Assembly: GCF_002085925.2 (NCBI RefSeq)
Contig: NZ_CP053562.1
Span: 2,617,501-2,681,500 of the forward strand
Direction: 5' to 3'
From: Thioclava electrotropha
Lineage (GTDB): Bacteria > Pseudomonadota > Alphaproteobacteria > Rhodobacterales > Rhodobacteraceae
DNA: 64,000 nucleotides
In this document: piece by piece, positions 55,281 to 64,000 of the stretch
Layout: each line of letters starts with the position of its first letter
Position numbering within the stretch: position 1 is the stretch's first letter
Notes under the pieces: model-generated
Database searches by the model: none
What the model saw: only the letters and a program-made list of their open reading frames with translations
Told to the model about the DNA's origin: nothing
Program-made: the position numbers and the translations under genes

Positions 55281-57446
55281 ATGACCCAAGCAGATTTCCT
55301 CAAGACCCCCTTCCCCACGCCGATCACGCTGCCCGAGTCGGAGATCAGCGGACCGGGCCGGTTCTTCAACCGGGAACTGAGCTGGCTGGCCTTCAACTGG
55401 CGGGTTCTGGAAGAGTCGCGCAATCCGCGTGTGCCGCTCCTGGAACGCGTGCGCTTCCTGTCGATCTCGGCCACCAACCTCGACGAATTCTACACCGTGC
55501 GCGTGGCGGGCCTGATGGAGCTCGTGCGCGAGAGCAACGTGAACGCCTCCGATGACGGGCTGACCCCGGCCGAGCAGCTGGAAAAGATCAACGCCAACGC
55601 CCGGCGGCTGATGGACACCCAGCAGGCGACGTGGTCGGCGCTCAAGCGCGAGATGGAGCGCGAGGGCATCCATGTCGTGAGCCGCTCGCGGCTGACCAAG
55701 CGCGATCTCGATTTCCTCTCGGATCACTTCCTCAACAACGTCTTCCCGGTGCTCTCGCCGCTGGCGATCGACCCCGCGCACCCCTTCCCCTTCATCCCGA
55801 ATACCGGCTTCTGTCTCGCGCTGGAGCTGGAGCGGGAAAGCGATCAGCGACGGTTGCAGGCTCTGCTGCCGATCCCGGCGCAGATCGACCGTTTCGTGCG
55901 CCTTCCGGGCGAGGCGCGGTTCCTGCCGCTCGAGCAGCTTCTGATGCTGCATCTGAGCTCGCTCTTCCCGGGCTACAAGGATGTGGGCTCGTGCTCGTTC
56001 CGGGTGCTGCGCGACAGTGATCTGGAAGTCGAGGACGAGGCCGAAGATCTCGTGCGCGAGTTCGAGACCGCGCTGAAGCGGCGCCGCCGCGGTCAGGTCA
56101 TCCGCATGTCGGTCTCGCCCGGCGCGCCCGAAGACCTGCAGGCGCTTGTGATGCGCGAGCTGCATGTCGATCCCGACGAGGTGGTCGAGGAAAAGGGTCT
56201 GGTCGGCATTGCCGACGTGAAGGAACTGATCCTGAACGAGCGGCCCGATCTGCTCTGGCCGACTTTCACCCCGCGCGTGCCCGAACGCGTGCAGGACCAC
56301 GAGGGCGACATGTTCGCCGCGATCAAGCAGAAGGACATCCTGCTGCACCACCCCTACGAGACCTTCGATCTCGTGGTGCGCTTCATCGATCAGGCGGCGA
56401 ACGATCCCAACGTGCTGGCGATCAAGCAGACGCTCTATCGGACGTCGAAAGACAGCCCTGTCGTCTCTTCGCTGTGTGAAGCGGCAGAGAACGGCAAATC
56501 GGTGACCGCTCTGGTCGAGCTGAAGGCCCGGTTCGATGAGGCCGCCAATATCCGCCAGTCGCGCCGTCTGGAGCGCGCGGGCGCCCATGTCGTCTATGGG
56601 TTCATCAACTACAAGACCCACGCCAAGATCTCGACCGTCGTGCGCCGCGAGGGCGACCATCTCGTGACCTACACCCATTACGGCACGGGCAATTACCACC
56701 CGATCACCGCGAAGATTTATACCGATCTGAGCTTCTTCACCTGCGACGCGGCACTGGGGCGCGATGCGACGAAGGTCTTCAACTACCTCTCGGGCTATGT
56801 GCAGCCCGAGGGTCTGGAGAACCTCGCGATCTCGCCGATCACGCTGAAGCCGCGCCTGCTCGACCTGATCGACCGGGAGATCGAACACGCCAAGGCGGGC
56901 AAACCCGCGGCGATCTGGGCGAAGATGAATTCGCTGATCGAATCCGACGTGATCGACGCGCTCTACCGGGCGTCGCAGGCGGGGGTGAAAATCTCGCTCG
57001 TGATCCGCGGCATCTGCGGCATCCGCCCCGGCATCAAGGGCCTGTCGGAGAATATCCGCGTCAAATCCATCGTCGGACGGTTCCTCGAGCATTCGCGCAT
57101 CGTGTGCTTCGGCAATGGCCACGCCCTGCCTTCGAACGACGCGCGGGTGTTCTTCTCCTCCGCCGACTGGATGGGGCGCAACCTCAACCGCCGGGTCGAG
57201 ACGCTGGTGGAGGCAAAGAACCCCACCGTGAAGGCGCAGATCGTCAGCCAGATCATGGCGGCGAACATGGCCGACGAGGCGCAGAGCTGGATTTTGCAGC
57301 CCGACGGCAAGTTCATCCGCCACCTGCCCGACGACCGCGAGGACCTGTTCTCCTGCCACCGGTTCTTCATGGAATACCCCTCGCTCTCGGGCCGGGGTTC
57401 CGCTGGGGCAAGCGACGTTCCCGAACTTGCCCATAGCTTCGACTAG
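55281..57446 (+). CDS. ppk: Polyphosphate kinase 1
   Basis: A 721-residue PPK1, which makes polyphosphate from ATP. The two catalytic histidines lie in THYGTGNYHPITAKIYTDL (around 465) and LEHSRIVCFGNG (around 602). The N-terminal block FFNRELSWLAFNWRVLEE and LDEFYTVRVAG are typical. The protein is a membrane-associated PLD-superfamily enzyme. The exopolyphosphatase gene follows 40 bases later, so synthesis and breakdown are coupled. Confidence 0.96.
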   Translation: MTQADFLKTPFPTPITLPESEISGPGRFFNRELSWLAFNWRVLEESRNPRVPLLERVRFLSISATNLDEFYTVRVAGLMELVRESNVNASDDGLTPAEQLEKINANARRLMDTQQATWSALKREMEREGIHVVSRSRLTKRDLDFLSDHFLNNVFPVLSPLAIDPAHPFPFIPNTGFCLALELERESDQRRLQALLPIPAQIDRFVRLPGEARFLPLEQLLMLHLSSLFPGYKDVGSCSFRVLRDSDLEVEDEAEDLVREFETALKRRRRGQVIRMSVSPGAPEDLQALVMRELHVDPDEVVEEKGLVGIADVKELILNERPDLLWPTFTPRVPERVQDHEGDMFAAIKQKDILLHHPYETFDLVVRFIDQAANDPNVLAIKQTLYRTSKDSPVVSSLCEAAENGKSVTALVELKARFDEAANIRQSRRLERAGAHVVYGFINYKTHAKISTVVRREGDHLVTYTHYGTGNYHPITAKIYTDLSFFTCDAALGRDATKVFNYLSGYVQPEGLENLAISPITLKPRLLDLIDREIEHAKAGKPAAIWAKMNSLIESDVIDALYRASQAGVKISLVIRGICGIRPGIKGLSENIRVKSIVGRFLEHSRIVCFGNGHALPSNDARVFFSSADWMGRNLNRRVETLVEAKNPTVKAQIVSQIMAANMADEAQSWILQPDGKFIRHLPDDREDLFSCHRFFMEYPSLSGRGSAGASDVPELAHSFD

Positions 57447-57485
57447 CCCTAGCTTTGGGTGCGAACGACTCGAACGGACGGGCAG

Positions 57486-59036
57486 ATGAGCAAAGACAAA
57501 GCGGCGCCGGCAGTTGATGACAGCGACGATTGGGATCCGTTCGGCCAGCCTCTCTTCGACGACCCGTCCGTGCGCGCGCTCTCGCGCGTCGGCGTCGTCG
57601 ATATCGGCTCCAACTCGATCCGGATGGTCGTCTTCGACGGCGCGGCGCGCAGCCCCGCCTATTTCTTCAACGAGAAGGTCATGGCGGGTCTCGGCCAAGG
57701 TCTGGCAGAAACCGGCAAGCTCAACCCCGAGGGGCGCGAACGCGGCCTGACCGCGCTCAAGCGCTTTGCCGCGCTCGCCGAGGGGATGGACATCGGCCCG
57801 CTCACCTGCGTCGCCACCGCCGCGATGCGCGATGCCGAGGACGGCCCCGAGTTTCACCGCAAGATCGAGAAAGAGACCGGCCTCAAGGTCCATATCGTCG
57901 ACGGGCTGGAAGAGGCCCGGCTGTCCGCGCAAGGAGTGCTTCTGGGCTGGCCCGAGGCCGAGGGTCTCGTCTGCGATATCGGCGGCAACTCGATGGAATT
58001 GGCCGAGATTCGCGGCGGCAAGGTCTGGCGTCGCGCCACCTCACAGCTTGGCCCCTTCCGCTTGCAGCAGATCGCGGGCGGCAAGAAGGCCATCACCGCC
58101 CATATTCAGGCGACGATGCAGGAGCTGGCCGAGAAGGTCGGCACCGAACACGAACGCATCTACCTCGTCGGCGGCTCGTGGCGGGCCATCGCACGTCTCG
58201 ACATGGAGCGGCGCGACTACCCGCTGCTGGTGCAGCACGAATACCGGATGAAGCCCGACGAGCTGGGCGAGACGATCGAGTGGATCGGCAAATCCGACAT
58301 GGAGAAGCTGCGCGCGAAAACCGGCACCTCCTCGGCGCGGATGGAACTCGTCCCGCTGGCAAGTCAGGTGCTGCGCGAGTTGATCGCCACCTTTGAGCCC
58401 AAGGAGATCGACGTCTCCGCCTACGGGATCCGCGAAGGGCTCCTCTACGAACAGATGCCCGAAAGGCTGCGCCGCCGCGACCCGCTGGTGGAAGCCGCGC
58501 GCCATACCGAGCGCGTGATGAGCCGGATGCCCGGCTTCGGCAAGAAGCTCCACGCCTTCATCGAGCCGATCTTCGGGCCCCTTCCGCCCGAGAAATTCCG
58601 TCTCGTGCGCGCGGCCTGCCTGCTGCATGACACGACGTGGCGCACGCATCCCGATTACCGCGCCGAGGCCTGTTTCGAGAACGTCACCCGCGCGAATTAT
58701 TCGGCCATGTCCCACCCCGAGCGGATCTGGCTCGGCGTGGCGCTACTGCACCGCTACAAGAACTCGCGCGGCGGATCGCGGCTGGAACCGTTCCTGCCGC
58801 TGCTGACGGAAGAGCAGATTCAGGAGGCCGAGGTTCTGGGCAAGGCGATGCGCTTCGGCTCGATGTTCGCGACCCACAGCCCCGCCGATGCGGGCGAGCT
58901 GAAATATTCGGCCAAGAAGGGCGAGCTCGAATTGAAGCTGACCAAGCGCGGCAAGGCGCTGATGGGCGAGGTTGCCGAGTCGCGCTTCCGCTCGCTTGCG
59001 AACGCGCTGAAGGCCGAACCGATCATCACGGATTAA
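57486..59036 (+). CDS. ppx: Exopolyphosphatase (Ppx/GppA family)
   Basis: A 516-residue Ppx/GppA phosphatase of the ASKHA fold that removes terminal phosphates from polyphosphate or acts on pppGpp. The phosphate-1 motif is VGVVDIGSNSIRMVVFDG (about 36-53); the second is VCDIGGNSMELAEIRGG. An HD-like C-terminal part contains RAACLLHDTTW. ATG 57486 (MSKDKAAP) is used; a GTG nine codons upstream lacks support. The gene end overlaps the convergent next gene by 4 bases. Confidence 0.93.
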   Translation: MSKDKAAPAVDDSDDWDPFGQPLFDDPSVRALSRVGVVDIGSNSIRMVVFDGAARSPAYFFNEKVMAGLGQGLAETGKLNPEGRERGLTALKRFAALAEGMDIGPLTCVATAAMRDAEDGPEFHRKIEKETGLKVHIVDGLEEARLSAQGVLLGWPEAEGLVCDIGGNSMELAEIRGGKVWRRATSQLGPFRLQQIAGGKKAITAHIQATMQELAEKVGTEHERIYLVGGSWRAIARLDMERRDYPLLVQHEYRMKPDELGETIEWIGKSDMEKLRAKTGTSSARMELVPLASQVLRELIATFEPKEIDVSAYGIREGLLYEQMPERLRRRDPLVEAARHTERVMSRMPGFGKKLHAFIEPIFGPLPPEKFRLVRAACLLHDTTWRTHPDYRAEACFENVTRANYSAMSHPERIWLGVALLHRYKNSRGGSRLEPFLPLLTEEQIQEAEVLGKAMRFGSMFATHSPADAGELKYSAKKGELELKLTKRGKALMGEVAESRFRSLANALKAEPIITD

Positions 59037-59461
59037 AGCTCGATACCGCCCTCAGGGATCTCGATGGGCCCGCCCTGGTTCGGCGCGTCCTTTTGCGGCG
59101 CGTCCTCCGGCGGCTCGGTCATCAAAGGCGGCGGCGGCGGCGCGTCCGCGTTGCGCCGCATGATGATATCGCCATTGGGCAGCCGCTCGGGCGCGCCGTA
59201 ATTCGACATATCGTCGACCAGCGCGAGGAATTGGCGCAGCTTCGGCCCCAACTGGGCCGCAGCCTCCCCCAAGCCTTTTTGCATCTCGTCGAGCTGCGGC
59301 TTCATCTCGCCCATGAGCCCCCGAAACAGCGACTGCGCGCCCTCCTGCAGCAAGGAGAACCCGCGATCGACATCGCCGCCAGCGTCGCCGCCCTCCTCCT
59401 GCGCGGAGACGGGCGTTGCCAGAAGGGCGAGCGAGAGAGCGATGATGAGCGGCTGTTTCAT
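59033..59461 (-). CDS. Exported protein of unknown function
   Basis: A 142-residue protein with a signal peptide (PLIIALSLALLATPVSA, cleavage near residue 20). The mature chain has an amphipathic helical part (DRGFSLLQEGAQSLFRGLMG) and a Pro/Ala/Asp-rich, probably disordered C terminus. Such proteins next to ppx in this order are sometimes misnamed AAA ATPase; no Walker motif exists here. Its last codons overlap the convergent ppx stop by 4 bases. Confidence 0.75.
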   Translation of the reverse strand: MKQPLIIALSLALLATPVSAQEEGGDAGGDVDRGFSLLQEGAQSLFRGLMGEMKPQLDEMQKGLGEAAAQLGPKLRQFLALVDDMSNYGAPERLPNGDIIMRRNADAPPPPPLMTEPPEDAPQKDAPNQGGPIEIPEGGIEL

Positions 59462-59504
59462 AGTTCGATCCTACGCTGAAGCGGCGCGAAAATCACGCCC
59501 CCGA

Positions 59505-60515
59505 TCAGTCGATATCGACCGAGACGGGAAAATGATCGGAGGCCTGCAAAAGCGCCTCGCGCAATTCGGGCACGCGGTAGATATGCGGGTCGTCGAACGG
59601 GTGCCAGATACGCCACTTCCTCGCCCGGGCCGACAGATCGGGCGAGAGCATCACATAATCCAGCATGGCCGAGAAATACTGCTTCTGATCGACGAGGTAG
59701 AACCGCGCGGAACTTGGCGCGGCGGCCGTATGATGCGCTTTCGACAGCCGCGCATGAGGATCGTGAAGCCGCTCCGCGTCCGGGCCGCCCTCGCCCGCGA
59801 CGATCTCCACGCCCGAGCGCCCGAACAGCTTCTCGTATTCGTCGAGCCCGGGACCGTCGTTGAAATCGCCCAGCACTATCAGGCTGTCGCCCGCCGCGAG
59901 ATGTTCTTCCACGCGGCCCCGGATCCAGATCGACTGCGCCAGTTGCTTGCGCCGGTTCTCGATCGCCATGCGGGTCGCTGTCTCCAGGCTCGTCGCGCCA
60001 TGTGGGGCTTTCGACTTCACATGCACGCCGATCAGCCGAAGCACTTCCCCGCTCTGCGTTCCCAACGCGACTTCGAGGGGCGGCTTGGAAAAGGTGACCG
60101 TATCCATCCGCGCATCGATATCGAGGTCGATCCGCAGGCTGCCATCGAAGCGCGGCCACGCCTCCGAGCTTTGCGGATCGTGCCGCGCCGTCACGACATC
60201 GGGGTCGTAGAGCAGCGCCAGTTCCTGCTGCGTGTCGTTGGAAAAGCCCAGAAGCGCGCGACGCTGGCGCAGCCCGAACCGCTCCGCAAAGCCTTCGAGC
60301 ATATCCACCGTCTTGTGGCGATGATTGTCGTCGGGCGCCTCGACCACCAGAAGCACATCGGCCTCCAGCGCGCTCATCACGATCGCGATCGCGCCGGTCT
60401 GCTGGCTGCGCGTCACATTGTAGCGCGCCGACCATTCACTATCGTCGAGAAGCGTCCCGTTGCGCGCGAAAAGGCTGTTGAACCACTCGATATTCCAAGT
60501 GGCGATCCGCATCAC
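59505..60515 (-). CDS. Endonuclease/exonuclease/phosphatase (EEP) family protein
   Basis: A 336-residue EEP-fold hydrolase. Family marks are MRIATWNIEWFNSLF at the start (metal-binding Asn), VLLVVEAPDD (the Glu position), LGDFNDGPGLDEYE (catalytic Asp/Asn) and the ending ASDHFPVSVDID with the essential His. EEP enzymes cut nucleic acids, phosphoinositides or other phosphoesters, and the substrate here is unknown. It overlaps the DnaJ-like gene by 4 bases on the same strand. Confidence 0.87.
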   Translation of the reverse strand: MMRIATWNIEWFNSLFARNGTLLDDSEWSARYNVTRSQQTGAIAIVMSALEADVLLVVEAPDDNHRHKTVDMLEGFAERFGLRQRRALLGFSNDTQQELALLYDPDVVTARHDPQSSEAWPRFDGSLRIDLDIDARMDTVTFSKPPLEVALGTQSGEVLRLIGVHVKSKAPHGATSLETATRMAIENRRKQLAQSIWIRGRVEEHLAAGDSLIVLGDFNDGPGLDEYEKLFGRSGVEIVAGEGGPDAERLHDPHARLSKAHHTAAAPSSARFYLVDQKQYFSAMLDYVMLSPDLSARARKWRIWHPFDDPHIYRVPELREALLQASDHFPVSVDID

Positions 60516-61210
60516 GCCTCCGCATGGCTGGCGCGGATTTCCTCCCAGGCCTTGTTGAGCGCGATCACCCGCGCCTGAGACAGCTGCACCGCTTCCTCCG
60601 GCAGACCGCGGGCAATCGCCCGGTCGGGATGAGCCTCGCGCACCTTGTTGCGCCAGACCTTGCGCACCTGATCAAGCGGTGTGCCCGGCTCGACCTCCAG
60701 CACGGTCCACGGATCGGGATCGGCATCTTCGACGAAGGCCGAACGCATCGCACGGAAACAGCATTCCTCCAGCCCGAAAATCCGCGCGACCTCCAGCAGG
60801 AAGGCATCCTCGCCCTCGTGGTAATCGCCATCGGCCAGCGCGATGAAGAACAGGCCTTCCAGCACGTCCTTCAGCACATCCGCGCCGGGGCCGAACATGT
60901 TGGCGATCTTGCGGGCATAGGCGTCGAAGCCCGCCACATCGGTCCGCGCCATGTTGAAGACGCGCGCGGCATTGGCTTCCTCTTCCGGCGGAATCTGGAA
61001 AATGCGCCGGAACGCCGCCACCTCGTCGCGCGTGACCTGCCCGTCGGCCTTCGCCATCTTCGCCCCCAGCGCAATCACCGCGATGGTGAAAGCGACGGAG
61101 CGTTCCGGCGGCTGGCGCAGATTGTCGAAGACCGTCGACAGCGCCTCACCCCGCCCGAGAGCGGAGAGCGCCTGCGCGATACGCGACCAAAGGGAGATGG
61201 GCTTGTCCAT
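60512..61210 (-). CDS. TerB-domain protein with C-terminal J domain (DjlA-like)
   Basis: A 232-residue protein with two parts. Residues about 40-155 are a TerB/DjlA-like helical domain (AKADGQVTRDEVAAFRRIF, then FFIALADGDYHEGED), where the two acidic stretches may bind metal. From about 165 a J domain follows (WTVLEVEPGTPLDQVRKVWR), with the HPD motif at 194-196. No transmembrane helix precedes the TerB part, unlike E. coli DjlA. It likely recruits DnaK. It is coupled with the EEP-family gene. Confidence 0.9.
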   Translation of the reverse strand: MDKPISLWSRIAQALSALGRGEALSTVFDNLRQPPERSVAFTIAVIALGAKMAKADGQVTRDEVAAFRRIFQIPPEEEANAARVFNMARTDVAGFDAYARKIANMFGPGADVLKDVLEGLFFIALADGDYHEGEDAFLLEVARIFGLEECCFRAMRSAFVEDADPDPWTVLEVEPGTPLDQVRKVWRNKVREAHPDRAIARGLPEEAVQLSQARVIALNKAWEEIRASHAEA

Positions 61211-61348
61211 GGTTCAAGTCTAGCCGCGCTGCGGCGGAAATGCACCCGCGCAAATCCGCCCTGTGATTAAATCGTTGTAATGTTTTGAAATGACTGGCGG
61301 CGCGCAGGGTTCCCCCGCGCGCCGCCCAAATTCAAAGCAAAGCCCGAA

Positions 61349-61403
61349 CTTCGCCTTGGTCAAAATATCCCGGGGGGCGCGTTAGCGCGGGGGCAGAGCC
61401 CCC
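61349..61403. repeat. CCCGGGATATTT-family repeat with GC hairpins
   Basis: CTTCGCCTTGGTCAAAATAT continues as CCCGGGGGG, then GCGCGTTAGCGC and GGGGGCAGAGCCCCCT. The layout matches the right halves of the copies at 46.2 and 51.3 kb. It lies 10 bases downstream of the mutase gene (minus strand). Confidence 0.75.
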
Positions 61404-61412
61404 TCAGCGCCC

Positions 61413-63542
61413 TCAGGCCCGCGCCTGACGCACGATGTCGAGGATCTCGCGCGCGGCCAACGGGATGTTGGTCCCCGGCCCGAAGATGGCCTTCACGCCC
61501 GCCTTCTTGAGGTAGTCATAATCCTGCTGCGGGATCACGCCGCCGCAGATCACGATGATATCCTCTGCGCCCTTCTCCTTGAGCGCCTCGATCAGCTTGG
61601 GTGCCAGCGTCTTGTGACCCGCCGCCTGCGACGAAATCCCGACCACATGCACGTCGTTGTCGATCGCGTCCTGCGCTGCTTCCTCCGGCGTCTGGAACAG
61701 CGGGCCCACATCGACGTCGAAGCCGATATCGGCGAAGGCCGTCGCGATCACCTTGGCGCCGCGGTCATGGCCGTCCTGACCCATCTTCACCACCAGCATC
61801 CGCGGGCGGCGACCCTCTTCCTCGGCGAAGGTCTCGACATCCTTCTGGATCTGGGCGAAGCCCTCGTCGCCGTCATAGGCCGCGCCATAGACACCAGCCA
61901 AAGTCTTCACCTCGGCGCGGTGACGTCCGAACACCTTTTCCATCGCCATCGAAATCTCTCCCACAGAGGCCCGGGCGCGGGCAGCTTCCACCGCCGCCTC
62001 GAGCAGGTTGCCACCCTCGGAGGCGCGGCGCGTCAGTTCCGTCAGCGCCGCCTCGCAGGCCGCCTCGTCGCGGCTGGCCCGCATCTTCTCGAGCCGCGCG
62101 ATCTGGTTGTCGCGCACCTTCGCATTGTCGATATCGAGAATATCCAGCTCGTCCTCGGTCTCGCGGCGATACTTGTTCACCCCGACCACGACATCCTCGC
62201 CCCGGTCGATCAGCGCCTGCCGCCGGGCGGCCGTTTCCTCGATGCGCAGCTTGGGCATCCCCGAGGCCACGGCCTTGGTCATACCACCCATCTCCTCGAC
62301 TTCCTCGATCAGCTCCCAGGCCTTCTCGGCCAGTTCCGCCGTGAGGCTCTCGACGTAGTAGGAGCCCGCGAGCGGATCGACCACGTTGGTGATCCCGGTC
62401 TCTTCCTGCAAGATCAGCTGCGTGTTGCGCGCGATCCGGGCCGAGAACTCGGTGGGCAGCGCGATCGCCTCGTCCAGCGCGTTGGTGTGCAGCGACTGCG
62501 TACCGCCAAGCGCTGCCGACATCGCCTCATAGGCCGTCCGGATCACGTTGTTATAGGGGTCCTGTTCGGCCAACGAGACGCCCGAGGTCTGGCAGTGAGT
62601 GCGCAGCATCGAGCTTTGCGGCTTCTTCGGCTCGAACTCTTCCATGATCCGGCTCCACAGCAGGCGCGCCGCACGCAGCTTGGCCGCCTCCATGAAGAAG
62701 TTCATCCCGATCGCGAAGAAGAAGCTCAGACGGCCTGCGAACTTGTCGACATCCATCCCCGCCTTGATCGCGGTGCGCACATATTCGCGCCCGTCCGCCA
62801 GCGTGTAGGCCAGCTCCTGCACGAGGTTCGCGCCGGCTTCCTGCATGTGGTAGCCCGAGATCGAGATCGAGTTGAACCGCGGCATCTCGTTCGAGGTGTA
62901 TTCGATGATATCCGCGATGATCCGCATCGAAGGCTCGGGCGGATAGATATAGGTGTTGCGGACCATGAACTCCTTGAGGATGTCGTTCTGGATCGTGCCC
63001 GACAGAACGCTGCGGTCATGGCCCTGCTCTTCGCCGGTGACGATGAAGTTGGCGAGGATCGGGATCACCGCGCCGTTCATCGTCATCGAGACCGAAATCT
63101 GATCGAGCGGGATACCGTCGAACAGGATCTTCATGTCCTCGACGCTGTCGATCGCCACGCCCGCCTTGCCGACATCGCCCTCGACGCGCGGATGGTCACT
63201 GTCATAGCCGCGGTGGGTGGCGAGGTCGAAGGCCACCGACACGCCCTGCTGACCGGCGGCGAGCGCCTTGCGGTAGAAGGCGTTCGACTCCTCGGCGGTC
63301 GAGAAGCCCGCATATTGCCGGATCGTCCACGGACGGCCCGCATACATCGTGGCGCGCGGCCCGCGCGTAAAAGGCGACAGGCCCGGCATGGTGCCCAGAT
63401 GGTCGAGCCCCTCCACGTCCTCTTCGGTGTAAAGCGGCTTCACCGCGATCCCTTCGAGCGTGTTCCAGGTCAGGTCCTCGAACGGCCTGCCACGCAGTTC
63501 CTTCTCGGCGAGGTTACGCCAGTCCTCTTTCTTGTCCGTCAT
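61413..63542 (-). CDS. Methylmalonyl-CoA mutase (B12-dependent)
   Basis: A 709-residue enzyme that interconverts (R)-methylmalonyl-CoA and succinyl-CoA with adenosylcobalamin. The TIM barrel has [21 protein letters not shown] and [17 protein letters not shown]; the cobalamin domain carries [13 protein letters not shown] (DxHxxG, about 596-608), [12 protein letters not shown] and the GG of [11 protein letters not shown]. It matches the single-chain homodimer type. ATG 63540-63542 follows AAGGA; a TTG two codons upstream is possible. It serves propionyl-CoA and ethylmalonyl-CoA metabolism. Confidence 0.95.
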   Translation of the reverse strand: MTDKKEDWRNLAEKELRGRPFEDLTWNTLEGIAVKPLYTEEDVEGLDHLGTMPGLSPFTRGPRATMYAGRPWTIRQYAGFSTAEESNAFYRKALAAGQQGVSVAFDLATHRGYDSDHPRVEGDVGKAGVAIDSVEDMKILFDGIPLDQISVSMTMNGAVIPILANFIVTGEEQGHDRSVLSGTIQNDILKEFMVRNTYIYPPEPSMRIIADIIEYTSNEMPRFNSISISGYHMQEAGANLVQELAYTLADGREYVRTAIKAGMDVDKFAGRLSFFFAIGMNFFMEAAKLRAARLLWSRIMEEFEPKKPQSSMLRTHCQTSGVSLAEQDPYNNVIRTAYEAMSAALGGTQSLHTNALDEAIALPTEFSARIARNTQLILQEETGITNVVDPLAGSYYVESLTAELAEKAWELIEEVEEMGGMTKAVASGMPKLRIEETAARRQALIDRGEDVVVGVNKYRRETEDELDILDIDNAKVRDNQIARLEKMRASRDEAACEAALTELTRRASEGGNLLEAAVEAARARASVGEISMAMEKVFGRHRAEVKTLAGVYGAAYDGDEGFAQIQKDVETFAEEEGRRPRMLVVKMGQDGHDRGAKVIATAFADIGFDVDVGPLFQTPEEAAQDAIDNDVHVVGISSQAAGHKTLAPKLIEALKEKGAEDIIVICGGVIPQQDYDYLKKAGVKAIFGPGTNIPLAAREILDIVRQARA

Positions 63543-64000
63543 GGCCAAATCCTTCTTCCACTGTCGCCGCGGCGGGTGTCTTCCCCGCGTCTTCGGCCGT
63601 CATTTCCACGAAATTCAGTCCCGGCGGCGCGTGGCGCAGCCAGGTCAGATCCTCCAGATAGCGGGCTGTCATCTGCGCGCGCTGCACCTGATCGAAGGGC
63701 ATCCAGCGCCCCTGCCCGGCCGCGACTCGGTGCCCGGCGCGCAGCAGCCCCTCGCGCAGCGCCGCGCGCCCCGGGGCCGCGTTACGCCGTTTGCGGGCAT
63801 CGAACAGCCCGGCAGGCAGGCCTTCGCCCGGCACGAGCGCCTGAAGCTGGGCCTGCGGCTCCGCCCCCAGGGCCTCATGGCTCCAGACCGTGACGGGCGC
63901 CCCAAGCGCGGCCTGCGCCTGCACGATCACCTCCGGCCAGCCGCGCGGATGATCGGCAAGCCGCGCAAGCCCACGCGCATCGGGCAGGCCAGCGCCCCGC
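63514..64000 (-). CDS. Unknown protein, 5' end beyond the window
   Basis: An open frame that enters from the right edge and ends at 63514, overlapping the mutase start by 29 bases. The visible 160 or so residues are rich in Ala, Gly, Gln and Arg ([20 protein letters not shown] near the edge, then [20 protein letters not shown]). A more ordered segment, [20 protein letters not shown], lies near the C terminus. I recognise no domain. Overlap with the mutase gene on the same strand suggests coupled expression. Confidence 0.6.
   Translation of the reverse strand, partial: RGAGLPDARGLARLADHPRGWPEVIVQAQAALGAPVTVWSHEALGAEPQAQLQALVPGEGLPAGLFDARKRRNAAPGRAALREGLLRAGHRVAAGQGRWMPFDQVQRAQMTARYLEDLTWLRHAPPGLNFVEMTAEDAGKTPAAATVEEGFGHDGQERGLA

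Noticed and set aside
54879..57932. 1017-codon open frame on the minus strand
   Set aside because: It is antisense to hdaA-like, ppk1 and ppx, all of which match families over full length. The frame is open because of high GC third-position bias, and its translation (His/Arg/Leu/Asp-rich) has no domain.

Overview
This 64-kb window is GC-rich chromosomal DNA from an alphaproteobacterium of the order Rhodobacterales (Paracoccaceae/Rhodobacteraceae; the genus is not certain). The assignment rests on gene content and order: L21 with a C-terminal extension, rpmF-plsX-fabH-ihfA-merR, nagZ-scpA-scpB, a DksA with one cysteine, a short ProS, a phaZ/phaC-phaP-phaR cluster and a B12-dependent methylmalonyl-CoA mutase. 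Most of the window is core genome. There is no prophage, CRISPR array, rRNA operon or recognisable transposase.

Layout. 0-3.4 kb: end of bfd, bfr, rpsI-rplM (minus), a hotdog thioesterase and an ECHDC3-type crotonase. 3.4-7.9 kb, minus: proB, obgE (apparent one-base frameshift), two GNAT acetyltransferases, rpmA and rplU. 8-12.5 kb, minus: an alpha-methylacyl-CoA racemase-type protein, the ABC-F ATPase Uup, an OlsB-like acyltransferase and BamE. 12.7-18.6 kb, plus: DUF177, rpmF, plsX, fabH, ihfA, a MerR regulator, tRNA-Pro(GGG) and a double-length dCTP deaminase. 18.9-23.8 kb: FAD monooxygenase and dksA (minus), then a MoxR ATPase and a MATE/Glyoxalase_8 pair (plus). 23.9-32.7 kb, minus: a small basic protein, scpB, scpA, nagZ, a SPOR protein, argS, a GlcG-like protein, glcB and a small membrane protein. 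33-41.5 kb, plus: pepN, a small membrane protein, gatB, a DUF808 protein, two alpha/beta hydrolases and an AT-richer orphan gene. 41.6-46.1 kb: polyhydroxybutyrate cluster, with phaZ divergent from phaC, phaP and phaR. 46.4-53.2 kb: thrS and a cold-shock gene (plus), then proS, a secreted protein, lolC, lolD and an ArsC/Spx-like protein (minus). 53.4-59 kb, plus: AI-2E family transporter, hdaA-like gene, ppk1 and ppx. 59-64 kb, minus: a secreted protein, an EEP-family nuclease/phosphatase, a TerB/DnaJ protein, methylmalonyl-CoA mutase and a truncated unknown gene.

Several blocks work together. PhaC makes, PhaZ degrades, PhaP coats and PhaR senses PHB granules; the phaP promoter carries two CTGC-N3-GCAG palindromes, one filling the -35/-10 spacer. 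PlsX and FabH start phospholipid and fatty-acid synthesis. ScpA/ScpB serve chromosome segregation, LolC/LolD lipoprotein export, Ppk1/Ppx polyphosphate turnover.

The most unusual signal is a family of small intergenic repeats (core CCCGGGATATTT, often ending CCAAGAGGAAG) found at about ten places, often as inverted pairs. One such pair exactly brackets a GNAT gene: one arm lies directly before the start codon and the other encodes its last residues and stop. Other points worth checking are the obgE frameshift, a crotonase lacking both catalytic glutamates, a hydrolase with Trp at the nucleophile position, and the AT-richer orphan gene at 40.5-41.5 kb. No clearly new multi-gene system is visible.
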